NCBI RefSeq assembly: GCF_022458985.1
Contig: NC_061778.1
Span: 5,535,501 to 5,599,500 of the forward strand
Length of the DNA stretch: 64,000 nucleotides
DNA from: Mugil cephalus
Taxonomy: Eukaryota > Chordata > Actinopteri > Mugiliformes > Mugilidae
Direction: 5' to 3'
A program made the position numbers and the translations under genes. The notes beneath the pieces were generated by a model. It was not told the DNA's origin. It did not search any database and saw only the letters and a list, made by a program, of their open reading frames with translations. Below are positions 1-13,495 of the stretch, one piece after another (the first letter of the stretch is position 1; every line of letters starts with the position of its first letter).

Positions 1-59
1 TTTTATTTAATGTTTGACTCTGTTCTAATTTTTTTGTAACCATTTTACCTCTGTGTGAT

Positions 60-345
60 TGCGAATACTTGTGCAATATCAGGATATATATAGTTCATTG
101 TACCTATCTGCTTTATTATTATTTTATTAATGTATATTGTACGGTTTTACAGAGTCAAACTCCTTGTATGCACACATACATGGCCAATAAAGCTGATTCT
201 GATTCTGATCTTACATCTTATTTTTATTTTTTTATATTATTTGTATTTGACTTGCAACTGTCACTTTATGGGAGCAACAGCAGCAAAATAATTCCACTGA
301 AGCTATTAACTATTAAGTATTCTGATTCTGATTGACCTTTACTTC
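60..345 (+). repeat. two non-LTR retrotransposon 3' tails in tandem
   Basis: Two AT-rich segments each end in an AATAAAG or AAGTATT-like stretch followed by short GATTCT tandem units, near 185-212 and 315-335. This is the usual 3' end of truncated teleost LINE copies. No reverse transcriptase reading frame is present, so these are short 5'-truncated pieces. The family cannot be named from so short a piece. The remainder up to about 590 is AT-rich intron of prcp with nothing recognisable. Confidence 0.6.
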
Positions 346-589
346 TCTTGTGTGCACTGATCTTAAACTATATGCTGTGTTAACACTGCAAATTTTCTTA
401 CTGATTATCTTATCTAACCTGATATAGTTCACTTTGGTGTTTGTTAGAGTGTCATTTCACATTTGTGTCTACATCCTGTGGTTTAACTGTCTTAATTAGC
501 ATGCGATAAAAACCTGCCTATCTGCAAAACAAAAAAACAAAACAAAAGGAAGCTTCAGCCTACACTTTAAATTTACCAGCAATGTTTAC

Positions 590-3500
590 CTGAAGATGAT
601 GTTGCTGTGAGAGGCGATGTCTTTTCCCCCGAAGACCGTGCCCGCCCAGTCAGCCCGCGGCCTGACGCCAAACATGGAGTTGCATTCATCAGAGAAGGCC
701 TGGAAGTTCCACTCCTCTGGCTCGAACATGTCCTGCACGCCATCTGTGCACATGGGCATCACCATCTCCGTGCACGCCTGGGGGATGAGGGATCGCGCGC
801 ATATTTATTCTGACAGGTAAAGCTGCACGGTGACACCTCGATTTATACGCCGCGACAAGACGGATCTGTGGGCTGCGCTACGCACCTGATAGTACCAGCC
901 GAGTATGCCGAGGCTGCTGGTCGCCGTCTGAGATATGTTGAGACAGGAAGAGCTTCCGGTGTAGTTGTAGTAGACCTTCGCCGCTTGGGAGACACCGTGC
1001 AGCAGCTGCTTGTCGGATACAGTAGAATCGAAACCGAGATACTTGCACACCACCTTGAAGACATAAGATGTTAAAAAGCACAAACAGAAATAATTAACAT
1101 GGAGTTTGAATACACAATAGCTGCGACATCTATTAAAAGCTTTGTGCATTTTTAAATTACATTCGAGAGGAAAATCTAAATATCTAATTCCCTCACATCC
1201 GAGTTGTTTACTAGACTAGAGACTGCTTTCTTGTGGCCCATTAAGTGTTTTTCCACATAAAAAGTGGTGGCGCCTGATTTGCATATGAAATTCCCTGGAA
1301 TGAACTTGAATTTATGGCTCTAATCTTGGCACGAGAGGTAAAAAAAAAAGAAAAAAACCCAAAAAACCCAAAAGGCGTTCATTTATTTAACGCAGACGAC
1401 CTAAACGATTTAAAATTTAAAGGTCTCATAAGTGCCGTTTTGCTAGACCGTGGCGGATTTCTCAAAATTAATAGCGTGGATGATAAATATTTGAGTTTCA
1501 GCTCTTGTTTGATTTCGCTGTGTGTTGTTATGGTTGCGGCGGCGGAGTTGGCCGCGCCTGTTGTTCTGCGCTCTTTGTGAAGCAGGGGGGAAACTGGGCT
1601 TGCTTGTTTGGAGGTTGGAGGCGAGCTGCACTAGTGTGGAGTCTGTTACCAAGGCTTTTGTCTGCGGGCCGGGGAGGAGTTGGTGGTCGATGGATGAGGA
1701 GGGCCACAGACATGTCCAACCAAAGATTTATACTGTGGAAAAAAAAACACTGCAATAGCCCCAAAGCATCTTCTCCTTACTTTTCAGATAGGATTAGGCT
1801 TATACATTCATCTCTGCCAACAGATTTCCCTCCTCTAAGCCCTCAATACCCCGTTCTCACACTCACTCAGATAATCACATTAGCTTTGTCATTAAAAAAG
1901 CTCCTCTTTGCACCCACTGCCTAAACCGCTTAAACCACCCATAGGGGTCGCATACATTAAAGGCAGGGAGCCAAAAAACTTGAAATGACCATTTAGCGCT
2001 TATTTCGCCAAACACGGATCGATCCGCGAGATAAGGAATGAAAACTGCGTCACAGCAGTGGAAGTTTATTTCAGATTCCTGCGTGGGCCACTCGAAAAGA
2101 GACGTGGCGAAGCACCAAACTGAGAGCTGAGGGTCACTGGCAGAGTTTGGTTTCTCCACGTGACGCGCAGAGGTGACGGGTAGTACAGACGCTGTAATGT
2201 CACAAGCTCCTTCACATTACAACGAAAGGTATTTCCCAATTCAGACGATGGTTTAAAGAACGTTGCATGAGCAACAAGATTGACGTTCTTTTTTTTTTTT
2301 TTTTAGTTTTAAGCACAACTACTTTCATTACATCAAGCGTCTAGTTAAGTATTTGTTACAGTCCCATTGAGATTAAAGTGGCGAACTTTTGTTTGATGCC
2401 CTCATGAGCCGCACTGGACAAATGCCCTCTTTCTGCGGCGCCATGTGAGCGACCGAACAGGAACACCTCAGAGATCTGACGGAGTGTGCAAATGAAAGGG
2501 CCTTTGGTCCGAGGGGGAGAGAAGAAAAAGAACGGTGGTTTACTTGTAGCTGCTCATCTAAAGAATACTTAAAATCCAAAAAGAAACCAGATCCTTATGA
2601 ATATTAATGAAGTTAGTTGACAGCTGTTGTAAACAAAAAGCTCGGAAGACCACAACAAACACTTGTAACACAATCGGCTGAATGACGCATTCATTTCAAT
2701 TAAGGACGGGCTGTCAGGCCAAATTAACCAAAGATAAACTAAATTTAAAGTGGCACGACCGATATAAAGGTTAACTAAAACTTTTATTAAAATGGACAAA
2801 TTTAGGCTATTTTTCCTGGACGGTGTGCGTCTGTACCTGGATCGGCCAGCGAGGCAGTGGCTGGAGGAAATTAGCTTCGTACGGGTAGTCCACCATGGCC
2901 AGATTCACCCACGTTTCCTGAAGCCAGTTCTTGAAGACGACGACGTCGACCCCGCTTTTAAGAGGGGAGCACAGACTGAATTCTTCTGACAGCCACTGAA
3001 GGCCAGATGCTTGTCAAGAGACAGCAGAAAAAAATGTCACTGAAGTAGACATTCCTCTTACAAGTCTTAGCAAAAATGTCTCACTTGAATTAAATAACGA
3101 CAGTTATTAAGACTTAGCTGGGGTATGAAGCATTTCTGAGAACTGCTAGTCCTGACCTCTCAGAGCTCGCTAAGACGTGTCATACTGTGCTCGCTAGATA
3201 TATTGATAATCTCAGTGAGGTTCCTCTTGTTAACTGCAGACAGAAATGCCAAGCACTAAATCAGAAAGTTAAAAACGCCTTCCACAAAAACTAGGAACTG
3301 GTCTGCCTGTCACTGCAAGACTTTCCTTTAAAGTCCCATCAAATTAGTAGTTTAAATTAATTTATTAACTCCTTATTAACATAATCTTATTCAGTTTAAG
3401 TATTAATCCAAATTTTTACGGCTCAACATATGCATATATACATATTCTATGCTGGAGGATGATATTTGTTCTTGTGTCCGCCCTATAAAGCGCGAATAAA

Positions 3501-6500
3501 TAAATGATTAACAGTGAAACAAGCCATCAAGTACAGCTTATAAATCCTTTGCTTCAGCTTTTATTTTATTTTCTACCTACTTTCCAAATAAGAAGACAGC
3601 ATGACTTACCATTGGAGGAGACGTTATTAATAGCCTTCCATGATTTTCTGATGCTTGCGTCACAGTTCTGACCACTTTTGGCAAAGTCCTGTGTTACTAT
3701 CTTGTAGAAGTCTCCACATGGCACCATACCAGGGAACTGCCATATTGGTGCCGAAGCTGCCAGAGCCCTGAAATGCAAAACGATGCAAAGGCGTCTTTAA
3801 ATGTTTTATTCTCCAAATCATCACAAACCGCACATCCATTAGCGAATGTGACATAAAAGTTAAAAGAATGAGTGTCTAGGCTCGGAAAGCTAATGTCTCA
3901 TATTTGGAAAATGGACCACACAGATTAATCTCGTCGGCTCAAATGAACATCTGGTGTTTGTTATTGACATTTTTTCACCAAAACGAGTTGGTGAAGGGAA
4001 ATGTTCTCATCTGTGGGCGATCACTTGCTGTGAAATGGGATTTCTTGAGTACTTTTTGTTCAGAGCTGCAGATATACCAAGGTGGCTCATACCTATCTGG
4101 GTAACTTTAACTATCTTCTCACCCATAGACTGTATACACATGGACAACACGTCCCCCCAACTCATTGCATTGGCCCAACTATTATATTATTATATATTAT
4201 ATTATATGATATTACAGACCGCCAGCGCCATTTTGCAAGTATGAAGTCTGCACAATGAGGATGGAGAGGTTGGCATGGCAACTGGTGGTCATCATTATGT
4301 CACATGCTGTTTCTCTCGCATCAACTAACTAACTAAAACGAAACTTATCCACAGTCTGACACTTGAACATTCATCAACGCTATATTAACTACCTAAAATC
4401 ATGAAACCATCCTTTATCAGAAATTATTTGATGTGTATTTTAGTATTTTAGTTCATCCCAAGTCCTAATTCACTAACAAAGGGGGGGCTTATGACCTATA
4501 CTGCAGCCAGTCACCAGGGGGAGCTCTACTTGCTTTGGCTTCACTTTTAAGGCGCAACTTCAGCATCCATCTTCACACAATCCATAATCTTACCCAACAA
4601 CTACATTGGGGTATTTCATCCTGAACCAGGCCGACAGCATCCCTCCGTAGGAACCTCCGATAGCGATGACAGGGCTGTTCTGAGCTCCAGGTAAAGTCTT
4701 CTTGAGGTTCAGAATCAGTACCGCGAAATCTGCCAGGGCTTGCTCCGAGGTCAGGTAGTTCAGATGTTTGCTGTCCTGCAGGCAAATCAAAAATATTGAT
4801 TCAAAATTAACATCTGAAGTTTTTACTCCGGAACGTGTGTGCAATTTATTTTGGCTGCCACATACTTGCTAATTACTGACTTGGAAAAACATGTTCTCAT
4901 ACCCATTTAATTTGGATATTAGGCATACTTGGCTGCAAGAGTGTGAGTCTGCATCCTCACTTACGCTGTAAGAGTCTTGTCCAAATGGCAGGGACTCTCC
5001 ATAGTAACGATGTTCCGCAAAAACCAGCATGGCACCCAACTCCTCCGCGATTTCCCACATGAAGCCCTGAAGAGGAGGCAATAACAGGTGTCGGATTAGG
5101 CTGAAGATGGAAGATGACGTGCAGGGGCGTACACATAAAAGGTAACAGCTGGATGTGTACAGTGTTGTTGCAGAACCAGGTGACGTCGCCTTCGTTTCCA
5201 GTGTAGAACAGAATAGGTCCTCCAGGCTTCTGCCAGTGTTTGTCTGCCACGAGGTATCTCTGCTTGAAGGTGCCATCCTCGAGGAATCCAAAATGATCGA
5301 TCTGTAACAAATAAAAACAAGACAATAAATGCAAGTACTACAGATTGTCATTTTCAAAGGCGTTCAGTGCATCTTAACTGTGCAAACTTCCTGAAAAGGT
5401 CTCCACGTAATAAAGTCACATTGGATGCAATCAGCCCTAGAGTAAAAAGGTCTTCTTGTCAGGATCATGTAATTATTAAATTAACATCGTGTTTCACCAA
5501 ACAAAATCAGTGAATGCCTTGCCCTGTGCTAACTATGGTGTTGTGAAGATGAACTCTGGAGTAATTAGCCCCAATTTGTATTAAAAAATGTCTTAAGAGA
5601 TGCCACATTAGTTCCACTTTAGATGAGCTCCGAGGCATCCTTTCATAAAACCTCAGGGATTCCGGGGTATCTTCCCCTTTCAGGCATATTTCCTGTGTTC
5701 TTTATTAAACAAAGGCAGAAAGAACCCGACAACTTCACAGAGAAGACAACCCCATGAGGCTGCTGAGTTGTCCAAACCTTTGAAACAGCCCCGGCACTTA
5801 CATACACAACGTTTCTGTTTTGGTCCCCCTCCCCATCCTGGATACAAAGGAGGCAGGAATTTTATGAGCCAATGACAGCATAAAGATTCTGGGGCCTCAG
5901 TGTGTTCACTCAACCCTCGACTCCTTCACACTTGGCAGTGCTTTTAAGTGTGAGACAGTTTAAAGGGAAAGTTCAGCAATCTGGCAGCCAAGTAAGTTTC
6001 AGCTGCATCGGTCGACCCAAGGTGTAGTGTTTTAGAATTTTGTGAACAGTGAAGTTAGTCTCTAAAAAGTCTTATAATATTTTTTACATTTTCTGTTACT
6101 CGCTTCTTTTATGCAAAGAATTTAAAAAACTGCGCACGCCTTGCACTGCCAATGACACTCTCCGGCTTCTGAGAACCACTCGCAGCGCAGACAAAAATAC
6201 TCCTGTGAAAAAACTGTGATCTAAATAGCCGCAACCAAAGTGGACGTTGAACACATAAAGTACTTGAGAAAAAGGACTCCCGGTGAGTACTGTATCACTT
6301 GCACCCACTCAGTATGCACATCACAAAACCTACAAGCTCGGTTTCATAACATATCCACACGCCCAACAGCACAGTGCCACCATGTGGCCACTGCAGGCAG
6401 CGTCTCAGCAGTTGGCTTTAATTAAAATTCAGTGCATACTCTGCACATCTACCGGGCCAGTGCGTTACCCGTTCCACAAGACAAGAGGCTACATCTGCTG

Positions 6501-8486
6501 TCCAGCAAATGGAGACGTGAGGGAAGCAACTGAAGCACCACTTCCACTAAACTATAATTTGAAGGATGCTTAAGGACACTTCCATTCATTGTCTTGAGGC
6601 AGAACGCAGTCGGGAGGATTTCCTGACGACAACTGCTGGATCACTCGGTCGCTCTCTTCGCAGCGGCGTGTCCAACAGAGTGTAGAAAAGCCTGCGTGAT
6701 TGATGGTTCTTTTGTGGATGTGGCAGACGTGCTACTGCCGCTGGAAAGCGTCTCACAAAGATTTTATTTGTTGTAGTTTTCAAGAGGAAGCATATAATTT
6801 TTTACTTGACTGGTTGAAAAAAAACAAAAAAAAAAACACGTTAGATTAGATAGTGGGCGTCAGAAGGGAGGAACTGGTCTTCATCTCAGCTTGGCTGACA
6901 GGATGTCGTGGGTTGGACCAGATGTGGAGTATTGTCCGCTAATCAAAACACTCTTTAGTGGACACACATTATTAACAGCATGTACAGTCATTATCACTCA
7001 TTAATAGGAACGCAAAAGTTTGTGCAGATTATTTTCTCACTTAATGTGTTGGTTGTTTTGTGATTTTCACCAGTCAAAAACAATATTTAACTTACTGTAT
7101 TTTAATTTCTGTTTTTTCACTTTAGCAGCTACTGTTTTGCACTTTCTAAAATACAACATAGAATAGAATAGTTTTTTTTTGTCATTGTGACATGTTACAA
7201 CAAAACTTTAAATGTAAAACTAAGTGAAGAAACTAAATGTGTTTATCTCAATTACTGATAATGTGCGTAAAACTCAGAACGTCCTCTCTCGGTGACTAGG
7301 AGCAAACTTTCTGACGATACGTGCATAACAGCAAGATATAAGCATTAGGAGGGAAGAAGAGCTTTATTAATTCCATGAAAATACCATTGAGAAACATATA
7401 AATTATTATAACTCCAGTTAATTTAATTACAGAGTCAAGAGCTAAGTGATTCTGACACTGTCTGCTTGTGTACCAGTGCAGCATTAGATCAATATTAACC
7501 TTCTATAATTAGCTTCTGATTAATCAGTACACAAGGAGGGTTTTTAAAATATTTGTTTTTTGGTGAGTTGGGTAAAAAATTTACCCCACAAACACAACTC
7601 AAAAGAGTGAGTCACACACATTGTCTTGTGACTACATGAGTCAGGTTCATAAATCACTGAACCTGGTGATGAGCCATGCGCACCCTCAACATGCAACGCA
7701 AATCTCCACTAACAAAAAGGGGAAAAATGTAAAAAGGCTGAATGAAGATCAGTCAAAACCCTCCCTCCTCAGAGGTAAAGTGTTTCATAGTCACTGGACC
7801 CTGGAGGCCTCTTTTAGGCAGAGAGCCAGGAAGGATAGTTACAGATCTGCTGGCAGGAACCGGGCCAATTGTGATGGGTTTCCCTTCACTACAGGAAGCC
7901 AGATGGAAACACCTATTGTCCGCAGACACAACATAGGAACCTCTATAGAATTAAGTGTACTGGGAATTTTAGAAAGAGCAAGTGATGCAATTATTTGCAG
8001 AATAATGTAGTGGCGAATACAAAAAAGGTTAGTATATTAAATTACTTGTTGTTACATTCTCAGAAAGTATTATCTTATGCAAATATAATGTAAACACATC
8101 ATATTTTTGTAAGATAATTATTTTTTAATTAATCATCACACTTATACTTTTAAATCCAGCCCTCATATGATGCAAATTAAGCTTTACAAATGAGAAGTGA
8201 AAGAGAAAGATGCACAAGAGGAAGTAACAACACATATATTTGTTTTTAAGGTCACACTTTGAAGGACATAATAATAATATTATTAATAAAAAGAAGCTTT
8301 TAAACTCACCTTCTGCTCAAAGTAAAGTGTTTGATAGCTGATGGGGGGCTCGGAGGAGTAAGGCAGCCCACCGAGCCTGGTGAAAAGTTGAGATTTGAGC
8401 GCGGTCACGTGTGCACAAACAAAACACAGCGTTAGGATGCAGGTAAACGCAGCTCTCCCCAAAACCTCCGTCCTGCCTCCAGCCAT
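590..8486 (-). CDS. prcp: prolylcarboxypeptidase (lysosomal Pro-X carboxypeptidase), 3' end outside window
   Basis: PRCP is an S28-family serine carboxypeptidase of lysosomes and the cell surface that removes C-terminal residues after proline, for example from angiotensin II and alpha-MSH. Eight exons read on the minus strand: 8310-8486, 5161-5301, 4965-5066, 4594-4775, 3610-3767, 2837-3009, 886-1053 and 590-777. All junctions are GT-AG and the phases join in frame for about 429 residues, closely following human PRCP. The N-terminus has a hydrophobic signal peptide (about residues 8-27). The nucleophile is the serine in GGSYGG, near residue 182; YYGESLPFG and [13 protein letters not shown] are also family hallmarks. 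Two adjacent ATGs occur at 8489 and 8486; I chose the second because it has the better context. The last exon, expected to start with NGxLDPWS and to carry the catalytic Asp and His, is not in 1-589 and must lie to the left. Confidence 0.95.
1054..2836 (-). other. prcp intron between exons 6 and 7
   Basis: This 1.8 kb intron has no coding similarity. It holds a T run at about 2289-2304. Overlapping small open frames at 1505-1924 on both strands have no recognisable domain. Confidence 0.5.
5302..8309 (-). other. prcp intron 1
   Basis: This 3.0 kb intron is the largest in the visible part of prcp. It contains a short retrotransposon tail near 7150-7220 (minus sense, ATTCT units after a TGACAA stretch). 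A 129-codon open frame at 7621-8010 resembles no family I know and lies inside the intron, so I treat it as chance. No other feature was recognised. Confidence 0.6.
7150..7220 (-). repeat. short LINE 3' tail fragment
   Basis: Read on the minus strand this is a TGACAA-A-rich stretch followed by ATTCT repeats, the pattern left by L2-like teleost LINE tails. It is very short, so the family is unknown. Confidence 0.4.
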
Positions 8487-8489
8487 CAT

Positions 8490-9080
8490 CGATGCCACTG
8501 TCAAACACAGCTCAAACCACACTGGCCCTCAGCACATGACTGCCGAGGTGATCTATCTGTCTGTGTCTGCACCGGGGGAGAAGAGTCCCGTAAAAAGAAA
8601 GGAAGTGAGACTCCCCTGTCAGCAAATCCAGAGAGGTGTTGCCAGACACATTGTGACCTAAATTTAGAGTCGGATGGACCTCGGGAGGCTCAGGCAGGAA
8701 GCACCAGGTTCAGTGTCTTCCCAACATTTTACTCCCAACTTTCACGTTAAAGCCCTGTCGGCTAGCAGTCACATTAGGCAGACAGCAGATGGTTGCTACT
8801 GTAGTTGACTCGCCGCAGTGGTCGATGGGAGTTGGTGTTCTGCTTGGGCTCAGCTAAACGCAAACACTTTTAGCCGAGCTTCTCGTAATATTTATCACCA
8901 AACCGCGTCTAAGGATTGTGGCAGTTTTCGGAAACGCGTTACTGTCCTGCGTATAAATGTTGGAATTATTTACACCAAATTGTTTAGACTTCTTAAGCAG
9001 TGTACTGCTGCTAGCAGGCTCTTCATTGCTAATAGGACTTAGCCTAGTTAGCTTTACCTTGGCTAGCAGGCTAACGTCTA
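8490..9080. promoter_or_regulatory. prcp 5' flank
   Basis: This is the sequence just upstream of the prcp start codon on the minus strand and should hold its 5' UTR and promoter. No TATA box is evident. I see no coding sequence here. In human, DDIAS lies between PRCP and RAB30; nothing resembling it is visible in the 2.7 kb between the two genes. Confidence 0.4.
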
Positions 9081-9084
9081 GGGT

Positions 9085-9245
9085 CACGTGTCCTTTGAAC
9101 TTTTTTTGTTTATTTTATTTCGAACATGCAAAAAACAATCACGAATGAACATAAAAACACAAGACAAAGTAAACGTAAACTAGGAGTGGGAGGAAGTAGT
9201 TATTTTATCCCACTCTATCCCACTTCTTAATAAATAAATAATATT
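9085..9245. repeat. dispersed repeat fragment
   Basis: This segment carries the GGAGTGGGAGGAAG and TTATTTTATCCCACT-type words common in dispersed teleost repeats. A related but diverged segment appears near 22390-22460. It ends in A+T-rich sequence followed by an AAT microsatellite (about 9279-9303). The family was not assigned. Confidence 0.4.
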
Positions 9246-9278
9246 TGAATGCTTTGCTTCCTATCAGTATAATTATAA

Positions 9279-9303
9279 CAATAATAATAATAATAATAAT
9301 AAT
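9279..9303. repeat. (AAT)n microsatellite
   Basis: About eight perfect AAT units are visible in an AT-rich stretch. Confidence 0.9.
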
Positions 9304-9530
9304 ACAATTATTTACATTATTATCAATAATATAAACGTTAAAACTGAAGATAACACAAAATAACTAAAAAATAACTAGAAAAAAAAACAGTAAACACCCA
9401 GTGATAATCAAACACCGTCTTCCTTTCTGTAACTTCTTTTTTTAAACTTCCAGCCAAACATTCAAAGTAACATTTTATTTTTTACTTGGACAACATGTGT
9501 TTTATTTTATCTATCAATCTAACTTGGAAA

Positions 9531-9580
9531 TGTACACTACCAGTCAAAAGTTTGGACACTTTCTCACTGAATTGAATGAA
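9531..9580 (+). mobile_element. Tc1-like terminal inverted repeat fragment
   Basis: The string CACTACCAGTCAAAAGTTTG followed by GACAC is the recognised terminus of a widespread fish Tc1-like transposon. Only the terminal 50 bases are recognisable; no transposase or matching opposite end was found nearby, so this is a relic. Confidence 0.65.
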
Positions 9581-9699
9581 ACTTTTGCCTGGTGGTGTAC
9601 GTTTTCAGCTGTATCCTTACATGTCACTTTGAAAAGTGAGATTAAGTTTCCAAATGTAAATGTACTTGTGTATGAAACTTAAATTACAAGTATAGAACT

Positions 9700-11233
9700 C
9701 AATTTTTTAAGAGTTTCATAGTACGGCAGGAACAAAATCCTGTCATAACACACAGAAATAACATGACAAATACGCAATAATTAGTGTTATTGTTTAATGT
9801 TATACAGATTATTTTAAGGATTATTTTGTACACATAAAAGAAAAGAAGGACAACATCCCAATAGTGATTCCTTGGTATTTCCCATATTGTGTAGACGGGA
9901 AGAGGCCAGGGTGTGTAACTGTTGTTGAAATCTAAGGTAAAAGGCAAAACAAAATGCTCGCCAGTTTTACAAAGGGATTACTGAAAATACAAAAATTATA
10001 AAAGCAAAGTGCCAATATGTACTACAGTACTAAGTCCGTACAACAAAAGACAAAATGTTACAATAAAAATAAGTGTGCAGTTTATGGCATTGTGCAATAC
10101 AGTACGTTACAGTTATGGCAAATATATGAAAGAGGGACACTACGAATTGTGGCTAAACATGCTGAACAATCGAGAAACTTCACACTAAAAGCATATGAAA
10201 TACAACAAGTCATACAAAACTACGTGAACATACTCCTTCAAACATTTTCATGGCTAGGCAGCAACAACAAAGGCAGAAATATTCACGTCTATGGATAACA
10301 ACAAAGGATCCGCTGACAGGAAAAGAACAAATATCTTAATTGATTAAACTGCTTATAATTTCTGCTGATAAGAGCCTTTCAAACTGCTTCAAACTAAGTC
10401 AACTGACTAATCACAAGCACTGCAAGTATACTAAAAAAAAAAAATAATGGTATCACAGAATACTGTAGTATTTATACGTGTCTTTCAGTTTATGTTATTT
10501 GACATAAAAAAAAAACATATTTTAGCAGCAAGTAAAAATCTATTGGGAACAAATATTTCACAGTTTGCAATGACAGGTGCAAATAATGATTCAGAAATGA
10601 AATTAGGAACGTTAATAACATTGCCCATATTCAGAGCAGAAGAAACCGTAGTGGGAAATAATTGATTGTGCAAAAGATTTCAGGGTACGTATGCAAAGTC
10701 TATTTTTTATTTTTATTTTTTTTTGCAATTTGATCAACTATGGTAATCTCAGAAGTGTACTTCATGTAAACATGTTGTTACCGCTAATAGATGACCTCCT
10801 ATGATTATGAAACATCTGGTCAACTATATGGGATCTGTAACAAAATACCTGGCTGAGCTTTTCACTCACATAATACTGCTGGTGAATATTGATGTTTGAC
10901 GAGAATGGATCATAAAACCCAAACAGGAAAATCCTGCTATTTCCCCATGAAGAGGATGAAATGGAGCCCTAGTCAGATTTCCGGATGCGTCGCGCACACG
11001 CACAATGTTCTCCAGAGTGGCAGCATCTGAATATGCGCGTTCCTGGAAGGCCAAACTAATGTCGACTAACTCTCTTGTTCAGCTTTAAAAAAAAAAAGGC
11101 ATGGGACTAGAAATGACCAGACTAAGAGCAGGCTTTATGCCGTCTTAGTGGGACGGAGGCATTGAGGCTCAGCCATCTACCCTCTACAGTCAATGGCTAC
11201 TGAGTTACCACGACCGGGCGGCTGGGTCCTTTT
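9700..11233 (-). other. probable rab30 3' UTR
   Basis: This is AT-rich sequence immediately downstream of the rab30 stop codon with no coding signal. Reverse-strand AATAAA matches occur around 10705-10715. Rab30 transcripts in other vertebrates have long 3' UTRs, so an extended UTR is plausible. Its exact end cannot be fixed from sequence alone. Confidence 0.4.
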
Positions 11234-12380
11234 CTAATTGAGGCTGCAGCAGCTCAAATAACTGATGGTTTTACCCTCGCCGGGCATCGGGGCAGTGTCA
11301 TTGTTATCCAGCTTGTTCTGCTTGGCCTCTCGAATGAGTTCGCAGGCCAGGTCGAGGAAAAGTTTCTCAACATTGTCAGACTCTTTGGCTGACGTCTCCA
11401 GATACAGCATGCTCTGAGCCTCGGCGAAGTCTTCAGCCCTCTGCCTGAGGACTTCTCTCTTCTCTGCCAGATCTATTTTATTACCTAGAAAAAAAGAGAG
11501 TCATCTGTCAACGAATGCAACAAGTATGACTCGGGATTCTTGCATCATAACACATCATTGTGAGCAACAGTCGGACTGAACAGTGATGTGTGTGCGTAAT
11601 GAGACAGATGGACATGGAGGTGTATGTGCGTGTGTGCATGTGTGGGATGGATCTGAGCAAAGACTGGGTGTGAGTGCAAGCTCTTTATTTTCCACAGAAA
11701 AAAAAAATGCTTCTTTTCTCGGAAATGACAAGCAATTCAAAGGCAGCAGAGGACTGGTTTTGTGTCTAGAAATCTTTTCAAAAAATGTAATGCACTCGTG
11801 ACAAAAGACGTTCATCAGTAATTGCATCTTACCGACTAATATAGTCACCACTTGGTTGTTGGCATACTGCTCAATCTCCCTCAGCCACTCTGGAAGGCAC
11901 CTGAAGGAGTCCTCACAGGTAATGTCATATGTAAGAATGAGGGCGTTGGCACTACGGTAATAACTCTGAGTAATGGAGCGAAATCTCTCCTGTCCAGCTG
12001 TGTCCCATATCTGCAGCTGGAAAACACAATGTGTGAAATGAGCGACTGGTCATCCTAACGAATGAAAAGCAAAAAAGAATGCACACAATTTCAGTCATTT
12101 TAAATCTTGGTGTACCTTGACCTTCTCCCCTTTGATCTCCACAGTTTTAATCATGAAGTCTACTCCAATAGTAGCCCCTTGTCCAGGTGGGAAAAGGCCC
12201 TAAATTTAGAACCAAAATGTCAAGTTTTACACTCGTACACTCTGCAATCAAACACCTGCAAAATCATAAACACAAAAGACTACAAACCTGAGTAAAGCGC
12301 CGGACAAGACATGTCTTCCCAACTCCAGCATTTCCAATCAGAACTATTTTGAACAGGTAGTCATAATCTTCCATGCTCAT
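11234..12380 (-). CDS. rab30: Ras-related GTPase Rab-30
   Basis: Rab30 is a small GTPase of the Golgi involved in Golgi structure and autophagy of bacteria. Four coding exons on the minus strand (12288-12380, 12116-12199, 11833-12016, 11234-11484) join in frame to 203 residues, exactly the human length, and are nearly identical to human over the G domain. Visible motifs are the P-loop GNAGVGKT (residues 16-23), switch II WDTAGQE (63-69), NKID (122-125) and ETSAK (150-154). The C-terminus SYLSCCSLN has the two cysteines (199, 200) that are geranylgeranylated. The start is the first ATG of MSMEDYD. A non-coding 5' exon probably precedes it (see the entry at 13496). Confidence 0.97.
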
Positions 12381-13495
12381 AATAAACTGTGAAAAAATAA
12401 AGGAACAAAACAAGAAAATGATAAGTAAAAATCTTAAGCATCTGACTTAAGGGTTCACTTATATACATGTTATGAAACTGGCACACGGGGCAGCATCCTC
12501 AGCTAACATTTGACCTGAATAAGCTTCGGTAACACACGAATCGTTGGATCGTCACTGTGTGAATTTTATTTCAAATGCTGATGTTCCACTAGAAACTGCA
12601 TTTTGCTGACTACTCTAAGTCTCAATTCCCCAAGTCTACCTTTAAGAAATAGATTATTACCCAAACATCTCATCTGTTCTGACACTAATGATGAAACGGT
12701 CTCATACACAGTACACATAGGAAAACGTTTCAGCTTCACTTCACTTAAACCATTTAATATGCACACAACGTGATGCCTTAATATTTGTACTCAGCTGCAG
12801 ATTTAAGGGTCGTGCATCACTTGTGGAGCATCGTGGAGACACACGGGACTGAAACACAACTAAATAAATAAATAAAAAGATCGTAAGAAAAACAAATGTA
12901 TAACTAACGTGTCTGCATCGCTGGTCAGTGCACACAAACAACACAGTTTTATGTTTATTTCATGTAAACCCTGATGATAACATATAGCATCAGTGCTGCA
13001 GCACCGCTACATCTGCTCCGCTACCCTCATCCTCAATCGGGGCCTGAACGTTTCGTGAAAACTAAACACATCAGCGTAAAAGAAAAAAGAAAAGGCATCA
13101 ACCAAACAAACCCCCTGCTTAAAAGAAGACGTGATCCACTGACTTGACACTCCTGACACAGAGAATCATATTTTGGGTGCACTGATTAAAACCCCCGTTA
13201 TCTCCCGTGTCGCATTTCCTCCTTCATCCCTCTACAAAACATTTTCCAAAGATAAGTAAAAAAAAATAACAGCTTCCCGAACACACTTAAAAAGAGCTGA
13301 CTTTGCACTTTAATTTATTAATGGGTCATTTTCAGTCGGAATTGTTAGCCATTTGAGCGAAGCTAGCAACAGTAGCAACTAGCAGCCACCGTGTGATTCT
13401 AGCCATTTTGGGCACTATCTGCAGATGCGGGAGGGAGGGGGGAAACAAATATCACAGTCAGCCCCCTCCGCAACGAGGAAATAGTTTGCACTTAC

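Noticed and set aside
1505-1924. 139-codon plus-strand frame
   Set aside because: It is inside a prcp intron, overlaps other chance frames on both strands, and has no domain.
7621-8010. 129-codon plus-strand frame
   Set aside because: It lies inside prcp intron 1 on the opposite strand with no recognisable motif. It could be decayed repeat, but the family is unknown.
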